This document shows positions 12,900 through 13,628 of a stretch of 13,628 nt of DNA, piece after piece. The position numbers and the translations under genes are program-made. Source of the stretch: a bacterium. GTDB lineage: Bacteria; Patescibacteriota; Minisyncoccia; JACQLN01. Under the pieces are notes generated by a model. It worked only from the letters and a program-made list of their open reading frames with translations. It did not search any database and had not been told where the DNA came from. How positions within the stretch are numbered: the stretch's first letter is position 1; each line of letters begins with the position of its first letter. The stretch is taken from the NCBI GenBank assembly GCA_030697855.1, contig JAUYOU010000087.1:1-13628 (forward strand). The letters are read 5' to 3'.

Positions 12900-13262
12900 C
12901 TAAGGACCTATTAAACTATTCACAAAACCAACTATAGAATAAGAAACTATAACTACCACTAAGCCAATTACTGCATAAAGAATCAAACTCTTTGCTTGGC
13001 CAAGTTTCTTTTCGTCTCCACCCGAAGAAATATATAGATAGCCGGCATAAACAATCATAACAACAGCTACTATGGCTATAATGCCGATAACATAATTGAT
13101 TAAGCCAACTGCTGTACCCTCTATAGAAGTTATACTAACATTGGGATTAGATTCTATTGGTGGAATAGCTTGTGCTCCAACTACTGCAAAACTAAATGCA
13201 AACAAGAAAACCGAAAGCAAACCTACAGAAACTAACTTATATAAATTTATACTTTTAAACAT
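12900..13262 (-). CDS. TrbC/VirB2-like type IV secretion pilin
   Basis: 120 residues. A signal peptide (KSINLYKL, hydrophobic core, cut after VGAQA at about 32) precedes a short loop and two spans at about 53-76 and 92-115. The spans are joined by a cytoplasmic loop YISSGGDEKKLGQAKS. The size, signal peptide, two-helix hairpin and charged loop fit the small pilin subunits of conjugation-type T4SS (VirB2/TrbC group), common in Patescibacteria. The mature protein would insert in the membrane and may polymerise into a pilus. The next gene on the same strand encodes a related protein. An extended -10 promoter lies upstream and no Shine-Dalgarno sequence is present. No VirB4, VirB6 or VirD4 is visible here, so an actual secretion system cannot be confirmed. 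Confidence 0.82.
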   Translation of the reverse strand: MFKSINLYKLVSVGLLSVFLFAFSFAVVGAQAIPPIESNPNVSITSIEGTAVGLINYVIGIIAIVAVVMIVYAGYLYISSGGDEKKLGQAKSLILYAVIGLVVVIVSYSIVGFVNSLIGP

Positions 13263-13316
13263 TTTTTAAATTTTAGAGAATTTTTAAATTAAAACAAGAA
13301 ACGACTTTATAAGTTC

Positions 13317-13346
13317 ATTCTATCACACAGCTATAATACAAAACAA
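13317..13346 (-). promoter_or_regulatory. candidate promoter of the pilin gene
   Basis: Minus strand: -35 TTGTTT (13341-13346), an 18-nt spacer, and -10 TAGAAT (13317-13322) preceded by TGA (extended -10). This would give a leader of about 48 nt for the 13262 start and suggests the two pilins can be transcribed separately. Confidence 0.4.
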
Positions 13347-13360
13347 ACAAACTGTGGATA

Positions 13361-13628
13361 TTAATTTAACACACTATTAACAAAACCAACCACAGACTTA
13401 GAAAGTATAAGCACAATCAAACCTATAACAACCCAAAGGAGCGTCTGTTTAGCTTGTTTAAGCTTATCGGGCGTATCTCCGCCGGTTATAAACAAAAACC
13501 CAGCATACACAACCATTATAACTGCTATGGGACCCGCCAAAAACAAGAAAAAGTTTATTATTTTGTCTATTAGAGTAGTTATAGTTGCATCTTGCCCTAA
13601 GGGATTACATATAACGCCATCGCAAGTA
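13361..13628 (-). CDS. second T4SS-type pilin, 5' end outside window
   Basis: The frame is open to the window edge. The readable 88 or so residues begin TCDGVICNPLGQDATITTLI, continue with span FLAGPIAVIMVVYAGFLFI, loop TGGDTPDKLKQAKQ and span LLWVVIGLIVLILS, and end VGFVNSVLN. The signal peptide should lie upstream. It shares with the 12900-13262 protein the pattern YAG-x-L-x-I, a GGD...KL-x-QAK loop, VIGLIV and a VGFVNS end, so the two are paralogues. The motif after the signal region, with NPLG and the GGD loop, is typical of the pilin family seen in CPR genomes. A TTG start at 13546 would drop part of the first span and is not credible. Confidence 0.8.
   Translation of the reverse strand, partial: TCDGVICNPLGQDATITTLIDKIINFFLFLAGPIAVIMVVYAGFLFITGGDTPDKLKQAKQTLLWVVIGLIVLILSKSVVGFVNSVLN

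Noticed and set aside
13361..13546. 61-residue protein starting at TTG 13546
   Set aside because: The frame continues upstream to the window edge with typical pilin sequence, so this is the 3' part of a longer gene.
1..13628. CRISPR array, insertion sequence or prophage
   Set aside because: No regularly spaced direct repeats, transposase or phage genes were seen; the only recombinase looks like a housekeeping Xer protein.

Overview
The window looks like a stretch of a Candidate Phyla Radiation (Patescibacteria, probably Parcubacteria-like) genome. The signs are AT-rich DNA, compact housekeeping proteins, tRNA genes without an encoded CCA, one Xer-type recombinase, a NusA with an acidic insertion and tail but no C-terminal repeats, and two small pilins of the type IV secretion kind often seen in these bacteria. 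TGA is used as a stop (8747-9883 gene), so the Gly-recoded groups are unlikely. The assignment rests on recognised features only; no search was run.

Layout. 1-4667 is read on the minus strand: a small SH3-like protein gene with its own terminator (4667-4273), then nusA, hppA and tig (partial). 4837-5745 is a plus-strand tyrosine recombinase. 5871-6967 is trpS behind a tRNA-Arg, minus strand. 7036-7921 is a plus-strand unit: a consensus promoter, about 270 nt of highly folded RNA, and a secreted 3D-domain protein that starts 1 nt after the last helix. A cold-shock protein gene converges on it. 8269-8573 is a palindrome-rich island around a tRNA-Leu.

8625-12881 holds two plus-strand operons of unrecognised membrane proteins. 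The first (8747, 9880 and a third reading frame ending at 11267) has a near-consensus promoter and a strong terminator. It encodes a protein with two Ig-like domains and two membrane spans, a multi-span protein, and a beta-rich protein whose N-terminal membrane span is readable only after a frame change. The second (11493, 11977) encodes a helical soluble protein and a multi-span protein with a beta-rich tail. The window ends with two related T4SS-type pilins on the minus strand, the last one cut by the window edge.

The most interesting points are: (i) the large pseudoknot-containing leader at 7101-7340; (ii) the T7 slippery site / missing start joining the 9880 gene to the next frame; (iii) the two uncharacterised membrane operons, whose genes carry AGGAGG-type ribosome-binding sites while the housekeeping genes here lack them; (iv) the clusters of perfect short-loop palindromes between genes; and (v) a 28-bp 11/6/11 inverted repeat in front of the xer gene.
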